From an uncultured Brachyspira sp. (GTDB lineage: Bacteria; Spirochaetota; Brachyspiria; Brachyspirales; Brachyspiraceae), in contig CAKVCJ010000113.1 in the NCBI GenBank assembly GCA_934725655.1, forward strand, positions 1 to 6,235: a stretch of DNA of 6,235 nucleotides, in the 5' to 3' direction. Shown here piece by piece: positions 1-5,971 of the stretch; positions within the stretch are counted from its first letter, which is position 1; every line of letters begins with the position of its first letter. A program made the position numbers and the translations under genes. Under the pieces are notes generated by a model. It saw only the letters and a list, made by a program, of their open reading frames with translations. It ran no database searches and was not told the DNA's origin.

Positions 1-1244
1 TTGGTACTGTCGTTATATTAATAATTACATGTTTCATAATATTTATGTATATAAGAGGCATTACAACTACATTAAAGTTATTAGCTAAAGATTTAACTAG
101 ACTTTCTGAAGGAGATTTAAATTGGTATGTACCTGAACCTGTGCTTAATAGAAAAGATGAATTCGCTATAATAGCAGGGGCTATAGCAAGTACATTAAAT
201 ACTCTCAATGAAAAAGTAAAAACTGTATATTGCAGTGCTGACATAGTAAAAGCTTCTGCTCAGGAAGTAGCACAGCAAAACATAGAATTATCAAATAGAA
301 CAGAAAATCAAGCTTCCGGACTTGAAGAAACTGCTTCTTCTATGGAAGAGATTGCTTCTACAATAAAAACTTCTGCAGAACACACTGTTGAAGGAAACAA
401 TATGATGATTAATTCCCGCCATGCTATAGATGAGGCTGGAAGAATTATTGAAGAGACTACTAAAAACATTGAAGCCGTTTACGAATCAAGCTCTAAAATT
501 AGTGCTATTACAAAAATAATTGAATCTATTGCATTCCAAACAAACATACTTGCTTTGAATGCTGCTGTTGAGGCTGCTCGTGCGGGCGAACAGGGAAGAG
601 GATTTGCTGTTGTTGCTTCTGAGGTTAGAAACTTAGCTCAAACTACTCAGGCTTCTGTTAAAGACATTACTACTTTAGTTTCTGATTCTGAAGAGAAAAT
701 TGCTACTGCTACTGAAACGGCAAGAGAATCAACTGAAATATTCAAAAACTTAAAAGAACAAATTGAAGAAACTGCTAAAATTATGCAGGATTTAAGTTCT
801 ACTGCTATGGAACAGCAGGCTGGAGTTGATCAGGTTAATATAGCTATAGCTCAAATGGATATGGCTACTCAGCAAAATGCTGCTTTAGTAGAACAAGCTA
901 GTGCTTCTTCTGAAACTTTATTCTCTCAATCTCAAGAATTGTTAAGTGCTATGGCATTCTTTAATTTAAGAAACAGAGAGTGTAAAATACCTGTAAAAGC
1001 AAATAATCAAGAGAAAAAAGAAGATGCAAAAGCTAATAATACTGCAGCAAAAAAAGAAGAGCCTAAAAAAGATAATACTACTACATATAAAAAACCAGAA
1101 TTAAAAAGCCCATTAAAAAAATCATCAGAGCCTACTAAAAAACCTTATGAGGAAACTAAACCGGCAAGTGTTTCTTCTGATAAAGAATTTGGTTCTACTT
1201 TTAATGCACCTGCAAATGATGATGATGAGTTTGAATCATTCTAA
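1..1244 (+). CDS. Methyl-accepting chemotaxis protein, 5' end outside window
   Basis: This is the C-terminal part of a transmembrane chemoreceptor that controls the CheA/CheW kinase. The frame is open from position 3, well before the first Met at 45, so the gene begins upstream and its sensor domain is not visible. The first 14 codons plus the next few encode a hydrophobic helix ([15 protein letters not shown]), the expected second membrane span. Counting from the Met at 45, a HAMP domain covers about residues 5-60 (with SEGDL and KDEF motifs). The cytoplasmic helical bundle follows, with a methylation-type helix around 85-108 ([17 protein letters not shown]), the conserved hairpin tip around 160-200 ([29 protein letters not shown]), and a second methylation helix around 251-285. 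A Lys/Pro/Glu-rich linker of roughly 85 residues ends in DEFESF, which looks like a CheR/CheB tether. Tandem TAA stops end the frame. Family assignment is very secure; the ligand is unknown. Confidence 0.96.
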   Translation, partial: GTVVILIITCFIIFMYIRGITTTLKLLAKDLTRLSEGDLNWYVPEPVLNRKDEFAIIAGAIASTLNTLNEKVKTVYCSADIVKASAQEVAQQNIELSNRTENQASGLEETASSMEEIASTIKTSAEHTVEGNNMMINSRHAIDEAGRIIEETTKNIEAVYESSSKISAITKIIESIAFQTNILALNAAVEAARAGEQGRGFAVVASEVRNLAQTTQASVKDITTLVSDSEEKIATATETARESTEIFKNLKEQIEETAKIMQDLSSTAMEQQAGVDQVNIAIAQMDMATQQNAALVEQASASSETLFSQSQELLSAMAFFNLRNRECKIPVKANNQEKKEDAKANNTAAKKEEPKKDNTTTYKKPELKSPLKKSSEPTKKPYEETKPASVSSDKEFGSTFNAPANDDDEFESF

Positions 1245-1269
1245 TAAAATAATAAATTAGAAAAATTAT

Positions 1270-1304
1270 AAAAGGATTAACTAAAAAATAGTTAATCCTT
1301 TTTT
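1270..1304. terminator. Bidirectional rho-independent terminator
   Basis: A perfect 12-bp inverted repeat (AAAAGGATTAAC at 1270-1281, GTTAATCCTTTT at 1291-1302) encloses a 9-nt loop and runs into six T residues on the plus strand. On the minus strand the arm also ends in TTTT followed by an A+T-rich stretch. It lies 25 bp after the chemoreceptor stop and 27 bp after the stop of the convergent selU gene, so it can end both transcripts. Confidence 0.9.
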
Positions 1305-1328
1305 ATATAATGATAAATAATAATGAAA

Positions 1329-2354
1329 TTAAAATTTAAGTTTTGAAATTAAAGACACTATATCATCTATACTCAAAGCACCGCATTCTACATTGATTAT
1401 TTTATCTTCTTCTTGAATGCTTAATCTATAAGCCTTATCATAATAATATAAAAGCACTAAAACACATTCATATATTTTACCATCTTCCAACAACTCCAAA
1501 GCCTCTCTCATTCTCTCATCACCAAGACGTTTTTTTATTTTTATTATGGATTCCTTTAAATCATCAATACTATATTTACCATAAGTATCTGTTATATATT
1601 TAGCTCTCTCTTCTATAGGAACATTTAGATATATAATATTTTCTGGACTTTTCATATTATCAAAAAAACCTCTTGGTATGGCTCTTTTACCTATAAGCAA
1701 GCTTTCATCTTCTACCCATAAATAAGAATTATCAGCATATTTATATAACTCATAGCATAAATTATTCTCAAATTGCTCCTGACTAGGCTGCTCTCCCTCA
1801 TTAATCCAACCAAAAGCAGAACCCTTATGTTTAGCAATACCCTCTAAATCTATAACATTATATTCTAATTCTTTTAATCTATTAAGTATTAAAGTTTTCT
1901 TACTTCCAGTCCTTCCTGTAACTAAATTAATTCTATATTTTTTATTATTAAAAGATTCTAAAACATATCTCCTATAACTCTTATACCCGCCATCTAATAC
2001 ATAAACATCATACTTATAATTAGAACATAACCAAGCAACAGATTCGCTTCGCATCCCGCCCCTAAAACAATGCATCAATATAACATTATTTTTAGATATT
2101 TTATCAACCTCTTTTAATATATTAGACATTCTATTTCCAACATATTCAAGCCCCTTTAATATAGCAGCCTCCCTACCCTCTTCTTTATATATAGTACCAA
2201 CTATTTTTCTCTCATCATCATCAAGCAAATAAATATTTTCAGCATTCGGTATATGTCCATGATTAAACTCTGAAGGCGAACGAACATCTATAACAGGTAA
2301 GCTCTCTTCTCTTTGTAACCTTAAAAATTCTTCTATATCTATTCTTTTTACCAT
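1329..2354 (-). CDS. selU: tRNA 2-selenouridine synthase (SelU/MnmH)
   Basis: The enzyme replaces sulfur with selenium at the wobble 2-thiouridine of certain tRNAs, using selenophosphate, with a geranylated intermediate known for the family. At 341 residues it is slightly shorter than E. coli YbbB as I recall it. Residues 5-125 form a rhodanese domain with DVRSPSEF at 23-30 and the active-site loop HCFRGGMRS, Cys96 being the presumed catalytic cysteine. The C-terminal P-loop half carries family hallmarks: DLEGIAKHKGSAFG near 169-182, QPSQEQFEN at 189-197 and VEDES at 214-218. The Walker A motif at 147-154 reads GRTGSKKT, with Lys152 where the P-loop consensus has Gly. The ATG at 2354 is preceded by TTGGAG with a 10-nt gap. 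It lies 21 bp after the methyltransferase stop, so the two genes are probably co-transcribed. The substrate supply gene selD is not in the window. Confidence 0.93.
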   Translation of the reverse strand: MVKRIDIEEFLRLQREESLPVIDVRSPSEFNHGHIPNAENIYLLDDDERKIVGTIYKEEGREAAILKGLEYVGNRMSNILKEVDKISKNNVILMHCFRGGMRSESVAWLCSNYKYDVYVLDGGYKSYRRYVLESFNNKKYRINLVTGRTGSKKTLILNRLKELEYNVIDLEGIAKHKGSAFGWINEGEQPSQEQFENNLCYELYKYADNSYLWVEDESLLIGKRAIPRGFFDNMKSPENIIYLNVPIEERAKYITDTYGKYSIDDLKESIIKIKKRLGDERMREALELLEDGKIYECVLVLLYYYDKAYRLSIQEEDKIINVECGALSIDDIVSLISKLKF

Positions 2355-2375
2355 ATCATCATAACTCCAAAATAA

Positions 2376-3158
2376 TTACATCATTTTCCCTATAGAAGCT
2401 TGCTGACAAAAACTGTTATACCTGCTATCTCTTATACGTTTTTCTATTACAATTAAACTCTCATAATAAGAAATACAATAAGCACTATTAGTAAAATTAT
2501 TAGCCTCTAAACTATCGCCCTCTATAGCAGAATATGCATTCAAATAATCTATTAAGTTTTTTGTATATTCTATAAATGAATTAGGATTCTTATATCCTCC
2601 ATTACAATTAGTCCAATAAGAAGTATAAACATCTTCACATAAATAAATCCCATCATCTTTAATATGGCTATACATCTCTTCAAAACTAATTATTTGATCT
2701 TCCATTATATGACTGCCGTCATCAATTAGTATATCCAATTTGGGTATTTCTTTTTTTAACTCTCTTAAAAAATCTCTATCATTTTGAAAGCCTGTATATA
2801 TCTTAATATTATCTTCTTCAAAACGTTTGCATTTTTCTTTTTTATCAATACCATAAATATTTACTTTAGCGCCATTTATAGAGAAATAATTTTTCCACAT
2901 CCTTAAAGAGCCGCCATATCCTACACCTATCTCAAGCAAATTAATGTCTTTCCCCCTAAACTTTGAAAAATATCTCTCGTAAATATCAAAGTAAGATAAA
3001 TGCTTATAAACCGCCTCTTCTCTATTCTCTATAAAATATTTGTGTAAGTCTGACTTTTCTTTATTCTCATCATTAATTAAAATGTTCCTCAAAACTTCTC
3101 TATTGTTATCATTATCATCTCTTATATTAATTGTCTTTTTCTCTACTTTAAACCTCAT
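2376..3158 (-). CDS. Class I SAM-dependent methyltransferase, MycE/ElmMI-like
   Basis: This is a 260-residue Rossmann-fold methyltransferase. Motif I is LLEIGVGYGG at 74-83, followed by SLRMW; the acidic end of strand 2 is GID at 103-105. Residues 146-150 read DDGSH, and EDVYTSYW is at 175-182. The order of these motifs, and the closing SYYESLIVIEK near 230-240, resemble the family of macrolide and tetracenomycin sugar O-methyltransferases (MycE, ElmMI), which are metal dependent. By analogy an Asp of DDGSH would bind the metal and His150 would act as base; this is inferred. Actual substrate is unknown: a cell-surface or lipooligosaccharide sugar is plausible, and linkage to selU leaves RNA open. 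I chose the ATG at 3158 because it has AAGGGA 9 nt upstream. The longer frame starting at 3185 has no ribosome binding site and would start at about the predicted transcription start. It appears to be the first gene of an operon with selU. Confidence 0.85.
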   Translation of the reverse strand: MRFKVEKKTINIRDDNDNNREVLRNILINDENKEKSDLHKYFIENREEAVYKHLSYFDIYERYFSKFRGKDINLLEIGVGYGGSLRMWKNYFSINGAKVNIYGIDKKEKCKRFEEDNIKIYTGFQNDRDFLRELKKEIPKLDILIDDGSHIMEDQIISFEEMYSHIKDDGIYLCEDVYTSYWTNCNGGYKNPNSFIEYTKNLIDYLNAYSAIEGDSLEANNFTNSAYCISYYESLIVIEKRIRDSRYNSFCQQASIGKMM

Positions 3159-3167
3159 TATATTAAT

Positions 3168-3173
3168 TCCCTT
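3168..3173 (-). promoter_or_regulatory. Ribosome binding site of the methyltransferase gene
   Basis: On the minus strand AAGGGA sits 9 nt before the ATG at 3158. It decides that start over the in-frame ATG 27 nt upstream at 3185, which is preceded only by an A/T tract. Confidence 0.75.
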
Positions 3174-3191
3174 ATCTTCATTCATCTTAGT

Positions 3192-3220
3192 ATTTTATTT
3201 TTTATATAATAAATTGTCAA
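3192..3220 (-). promoter_or_regulatory. Sigma-70 promoter for the methyltransferase-selU operon
   Basis: The minus strand reads TTGACA (3220-3215), a 17-nt spacer, then TAAAAT (3197-3192). Transcription would start near 3185, giving a leader of about 27 nt before the ATG at 3158. The sequence TACAATAA lies 4 nt upstream of the -35 box (3232-3225), similar to the element at the nox promoter. Confidence 0.75.
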
Positions 3221-3253
3221 TACATTATTGTACTAAGTTTTTAATCTATTTAA

Positions 3254-3340
3254 ATCCCCCGCCCTATTAAATTCGAAGCACTATTTTAAACTATTGCTTT
3301 AATATTCATAAAATATCTGCACAAAAAAGCATCCCCGCCC
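3254..3340. repeat. Pair of C-rich motifs ATCCCC(C)GCCC
   Basis: ATCCCCCGCCC at 3254-3264 and ATCCCCGCCC at 3331-3340 are direct copies differing by one C, 77 bp apart, in otherwise A+T-rich DNA. The second copy is flanked by AAAAGC and GCTTTT (3325-3330 and 3343-3348), which could pair into a short hairpin. Function is unknown. Confidence 0.5.
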
Positions 3341-3370
3341 AAGCTTTTAATAAGATTATTAATATATTTT

Positions 3371-3452
3371 CCGCACGTTGAAAATATTAAAAAATATAAT
3401 TAAAATTCTATTTAAAATTAATTAATATATTTTTGCTTAGTTTACCGTGCGG
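3371..3452. repeat. Inverted repeat CCGCACG / CGTGCGG
   Basis: CCGCACG at 3371-3377 and its exact reverse complement CGTGCGG at 3446-3452 flank a 68-bp spacer made almost wholly of A and T. Seven G+C-rich matching bases are unlikely to arise by chance in DNA of this composition, but the function is unknown. Confidence 0.5.
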
Positions 3453-3488
3453 GTATGGATTTTTAAATTTTAAAAGTTACAAAAATTA

Positions 3489-3521
3489 AAAAAGCCCTAT
3501 AGATATTCTATAAGGCTTTTT
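3489..3521 (-). terminator. Rho-independent terminator of nox
   Basis: Two 15-nt arms (3489-3503 and 3507-3521) flank a 3-nt loop, and the outer arms are poly-A/poly-T. In RNA from the minus strand all 15 positions pair, one as a G-U wobble. In plus-strand RNA the same position is a C-A mismatch. It lies 32 bp past the nox stop. Confidence 0.88.
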
Positions 3522-3553
3522 ATTTTTTAATAATAATTTAAAATAAATTATAA

Positions 3554-4912
3554 TTATTTAGCAGTATAAGCAACCATAGTCATCCAAGATAATGGTTTGT
3601 TGTAGTGAGGAAGGAAGAAGAAGTCAGATAATGCGAAATCTTGAACAGTCATTTCATTAGCTATAGCAAGCGAGAATGCATGTATAGCCTCAGCATGATT
3701 ATGTTTAGAAGCTATCTGAGCACCTAATAATCTTCCAGTACCTTCTTCATAAACAATTTTTACTAATACATCTTCATAAGTAGGCATAAACTCTGGTCTT
3801 TCAGCATCTCTAAAGAAGTTGGATTTAACTTTTAAGCCTTTCTTCTTAGCAGTCTCTTCAGACCAACCAGTAGAAGCCATATTATATCCAAATACACAAA
3901 TAGCATTAGAACCTTGTGTACCGCAATAATTAACTTTTTTACCTAAAATATTGTTAGCAGCAACAATACCCATTCTTACAGCATTTGTAGCTAAAGCAAT
4001 ATATTCATGCGATTTAGAAGAACAAGAATATACACTAGAACAGTCCCCAATAGCATAAACATTTTCATCTTTAGAAGATTTCATAGTAGTATCAACTACA
4101 ATAGCACCATTAGGCAAAGTTTCTAAATAATCTTTATAAAGTTCACTATTAGGTCTAAAACCAACAGACATAACTACCATATCTACATCATAAGAACCTT
4201 TGTCAGTAACAACTTTTTTAACTCTGTCCTCCCCTTCAAATTTCTTAACAGTTTCGCCTAAATGTAATTCTATACCAGCATCTTTAATTCTTTTTTCAGC
4301 TTCATCAGTAATCTCTTTATCAAAATAGTTAGCCATAACTCTAGGCATAGCTTCCATTAAGATAACTTCTTTACCATGATTTTTGAAAGCTTCTATAAGT
4401 TCAACCCCTATATAACCAGCCCCAACTACCATAACTTTTTTAATCTCTGGTTTAGCTATCTCATCAATAATATCTTGACCTTGCTGATAAAGTTTAGAGA
4501 AGAAAATACCTTTTTTAAGTCCATAAGTAGTACCTTCTTGTTTTAAACCCTCTATAGGAGGAGTTACAGGCCAAGAACCAGTAGCCAAAATAAGTTTATC
4601 ATAATTATCTTCAAACTCTTTACCAGTTTTTAATTCTTTAATAGTCATTTTTTTGTTAGCCCAATCTATTTTTACTACTTCATGTCCCATATGAACTTCT
4701 ATACCTTCACTTTTTAAACCTTCAGGACTAGCATAAAATAAACCCTTAGGATCTTTTACTACACCGCCAACCCAAAGTGCAATACCGCATGCTAAGAAAG
4801 ATATATTATCGTTTCTATCATAAGTTACAACTTGACAATTAGGATCTGTAGCTTTTAAAGTTTTTGCAGCCCATGTACCAGCATGGTTACAACCTATTAC
4901 TATTACTTTCAT
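3554..4912 (-). CDS. nox: NADH oxidase (FAD-dependent, probably water-forming)
   Basis: This cytoplasmic flavoprotein oxidises NADH with molecular oxygen. In Brachyspira it is known as a main oxygen-defence enzyme of an aerotolerant anaerobe and as a typing gene. The 452 residues have the layout of the CoA-disulfide reductase / NADH oxidase / peroxidase family. An N-terminal FAD-binding segment is IGCNHAGT (6-13). The redox-active Cys42 is in SFLACG, with His10 also conserved. ATGS lies at 110-113, the NAD-binding GAGYIG at 164-169 and the second FAD motif AIGD at 287-290. A C-terminal dimerisation domain ends in PLSWMTMVAYTAK. I start it at the ATG at 4912 because AAAGGGG lies 8 nt upstream and the FAD motif then sits at the usual place. 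An in-frame TTG at 4942 would add ten residues and swallow that site. It is monocistronic, with its own promoter and terminator. Water rather than peroxide as product is inferred from the family. Confidence 0.97.
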   Translation of the reverse strand: MKVIVIGCNHAGTWAAKTLKATDPNCQVVTYDRNDNISFLACGIALWVGGVVKDPKGLFYASPEGLKSEGIEVHMGHEVVKIDWANKKMTIKELKTGKEFEDNYDKLILATGSWPVTPPIEGLKQEGTTYGLKKGIFFSKLYQQGQDIIDEIAKPEIKKVMVVGAGYIGVELIEAFKNHGKEVILMEAMPRVMANYFDKEITDEAEKRIKDAGIELHLGETVKKFEGEDRVKKVVTDKGSYDVDMVVMSVGFRPNSELYKDYLETLPNGAIVVDTTMKSSKDENVYAIGDCSSVYSCSSKSHEYIALATNAVRMGIVAANNILGKKVNYCGTQGSNAICVFGYNMASTGWSEETAKKKGLKVKSNFFRDAERPEFMPTYEDVLVKIVYEEGTGRLLGAQIASKHNHAEAIHAFSLAIANEMTVQDFALSDFFFLPHYNKPLSWMTMVAYTAK

Positions 4913-4920
4913 ATAAATAA

Positions 4921-4927
4921 CCCCTTT
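4921..4927 (-). promoter_or_regulatory. Strong ribosome binding site of nox
   Basis: AAAGGGG on the minus strand, 8 nt before the ATG at 4912, fixes the start of nox and rules against the upstream TTG at 4942. Confidence 0.85.
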
Positions 4928-4967
4928 AATAATTAATTTCAATATATTATATTAATACATTTATTAT

Positions 4968-4996
4968 ATTATAGTAGATTTTTTTTCATTAGTCAA
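4968..4996 (-). promoter_or_regulatory. Sigma-70 promoter of nox
   Basis: On the minus strand TTGACT (4996-4991), 17 nt, then a perfect TATAAT (4973-4968). Transcription should start near 4961, giving a leader of about 50 nt. The spacing and hexamers predict strong expression, which suits an abundant oxygen-defence enzyme. Confidence 0.88.
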
Positions 4997-4997
4997 G

Positions 4998-5107
4998 TTA
5001 TTGTATAAACAAAGACTAATTTCATCATATTACTGTATAATAATACGAAATAATCAAACATATTAATACATATAATAGCAAAAATATATATGTTAATTAT
5101 ACAATAA
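4998..5107. promoter_or_regulatory. Three copies of a TTATACAATAA dyad in the divergent promoter region
   Basis: TTATACAATAA (TTAT, ACA, ATAA: a small dyad) occurs on the minus strand at 5008-4998 and on the plus strand at 5097-5107. Each is exactly one base upstream of the -35 box of the promoter it faces. A copy with one change, TTATACAGTAA, lies on the minus strand at 5040-5030, 32 bp from the first. It could be an operator shared by nox and the hydrolase gene, or simply an A+T-rich upstream element. No known regulator site was recognised. Confidence 0.45.
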
Positions 5108-5108
5108 T

Positions 5109-5136
5109 TTGACAAATATAATAATTTTAATATAAT
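5109..5136 (+). promoter_or_regulatory. Sigma-70 promoter of the C26 hydrolase gene
   Basis: Consensus TTGACA (5109-5114), a 16-nt spacer and consensus TATAAT (5131-5136). Transcription should start near 5143, leaving a leader of about 36 nt. There is no clear Shine-Dalgarno sequence before the ATG at 5179, so strong transcription may be paired with modest translation. Confidence 0.85.
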
Positions 5137-5178
5137 TATAAAAACTAATTATAATTTTGAAATATAACGGCTTTTAAT

Positions 5179-5895
5179 ATGAATAAAATTATAGCAATAT
5201 CTGGAAATATATTAATTGAAAATGGCAGTAAAAAAGCATTCGCAAACGATTCTTATATACAACCAATTGTAAGAGCAAACGGACTTCCTATTATAATGCC
5301 AATAATAAAAGATAAAGACATTATAAAAAAAATGGTAGAAAATGTTTCTGGAGTTATCATGACAGGAGGAGTTGATATACATCCGTTCTATTTTAATCAA
5401 GAACCGCACCCCAAAATCGGAAGCATATCAAAAGAAAGAGATGAGTTTGATTTTACAGTACTTGATTATGCCTTTAAAATGAAAAAGCCTATCTTAGGAA
5501 TATGCAGAGGATTGCAGCTTATTAATGTTTATTTTGGAGGAGATTTAATTCAGGACATAGAATCTCAAACTAAAAGCAATATACTTCATTCTCAAACTGC
5601 TCCAACGGATGTAGCAACACATAAAATAAAAATAAATAAAACTTCTATATTATATGACTTATTAGGTGAAGAAAGTGAAGTTAATAGTTTTCATCATCAA
5701 GCTATAGGAAAGGCAGCAAAAGATTTTAATATTGCAGCAAAGGCTAATGATGATATTATAGAAGCAATAGAATATAAAGACAAAAATCATTTTATATTAG
5801 CCCTTCAATGGCATCCAGAATTAATGTCTGAAAATAATATAAAAATGCAAAATATATTTAATAAATTTGTTTTTATTTGTGAAAATAATAAATAA
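5179..5895 (+). CDS. Gamma-glutamyl hydrolase family protein (peptidase C26, PuuD-like)
   Basis: This 238-residue cytoplasmic enzyme has the class I glutamine amidotransferase fold used by PuuD, which hydrolyses gamma-glutamyl-GABA in putrescine breakdown, and by related gamma-glutamyl peptidases. The nucleophile elbow is GICRGLQLINV with Cys109; the rest of the triad is His212 and Glu214 in LQWHPEL. Other family signatures are MTGGVDIHP at 61-69, RDEFD at 87-91, GGDLIQDI at 110-117 and FHHQA at 171-175. Length matches the family (about 240-255 residues). The ATG at 5179 gives the typical N-terminus, with ISGN at 7-10 and YIQPIVRANGLP at 26-37. No other putrescine-pathway gene is visible, so the substrate may be another gamma-glutamyl compound and I give no gene symbol. 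An oligopeptide-binding lipoprotein gene follows 76 bp later on the same strand, perhaps in the same transcript. Confidence 0.92.
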   Translation: MNKIIAISGNILIENGSKKAFANDSYIQPIVRANGLPIIMPIIKDKDIIKKMVENVSGVIMTGGVDIHPFYFNQEPHPKIGSISKERDEFDFTVLDYAFKMKKPILGICRGLQLINVYFGGDLIQDIESQTKSNILHSQTAPTDVATHKIKINKTSILYDLLGEESEVNSFHHQAIGKAAKDFNIAAKANDDIIEAIEYKDKNHFILALQWHPELMSENNIKMQNIFNKFVFICENNK

Positions 5896-5971
5896 AATAA
5901 TATATTTTAATTATATAGTTATCATTTTTTTCGATATATGTAAAGATAAGATTTTATACTTTGGATTTTTT

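Larger units (their letters stand above)
3186..3553. other. Gene-free spacer between nox and the methyltransferase gene
   Basis: No convincing gene lies in these 368 bp. They hold the methyltransferase promoter at the left and the nox terminator at the right. Between them is an extremely A+T-rich stretch broken by four short G+C islands (3256-3264, 3333-3340, 3371-3377, 3446-3453). A 13-bp direct repeat, ATTAATATATTTT, occurs at 3358-3370 and 3421-3433. No tRNA, riboswitch or known small RNA was recognised. Confidence 0.7.

Noticed and set aside
540..645. Higher G+C in the chemoreceptor hairpin region as a sign of recent transfer or gene conversion
   Set aside because: The enrichment follows from the Ala/Gly/Arg-rich conserved protein motif; codon choice alone gives no clear break with the flanks.
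3040..3270. Plus-strand open frame of 76 codons
   Set aside because: It lies mostly antisense to the methyltransferase gene, encodes a low-complexity Leu/Ser/Ile-rich peptide and has no recognisable domain.
3325..3348. Hairpin AAAAGC with C-rich loop and GCTTTT as a terminator
   Set aside because: The stem is only 6 bp with four A-T pairs and a 12-nt loop, too weak to call alone; noted within the C-rich repeat entry.
4913..4942. Ten-residue N-terminal extension of nox from a TTG codon
   Set aside because: It would overlap the strong AAAGGGG ribosome binding site and push the FAD motif away from the N-terminus; the ATG at 4912 fits better.
5057..5094. Inverted repeat AACATAT / ATATGTT upstream of the hydrolase promoter
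   Set aside because: Seven A+T-rich bases with a 24-bp gap are expected by chance in this composition.
4998..5107. Known operator (Rex, Fur, PerR or FNR) in the nox upstream region
   Set aside because: The TTATACAATAA dyad does not match the consensus sites I know for these regulators, so no regulator is named.
5212..5409. Minus-strand open frame of 65 codons
   Set aside because: It is antisense to the well-supported C26 hydrolase and has no family signature; it is rich in Tyr/Phe/Asn, as expected from reverse A+T-rich coding sequence.
5896..5971. Promoter or terminator between the hydrolase and lipoprotein genes
   Set aside because: TAAGAT and TATACT boxes exist but lack a matching -35 or would start transcription too close to the ATG; no stable hairpin is present.
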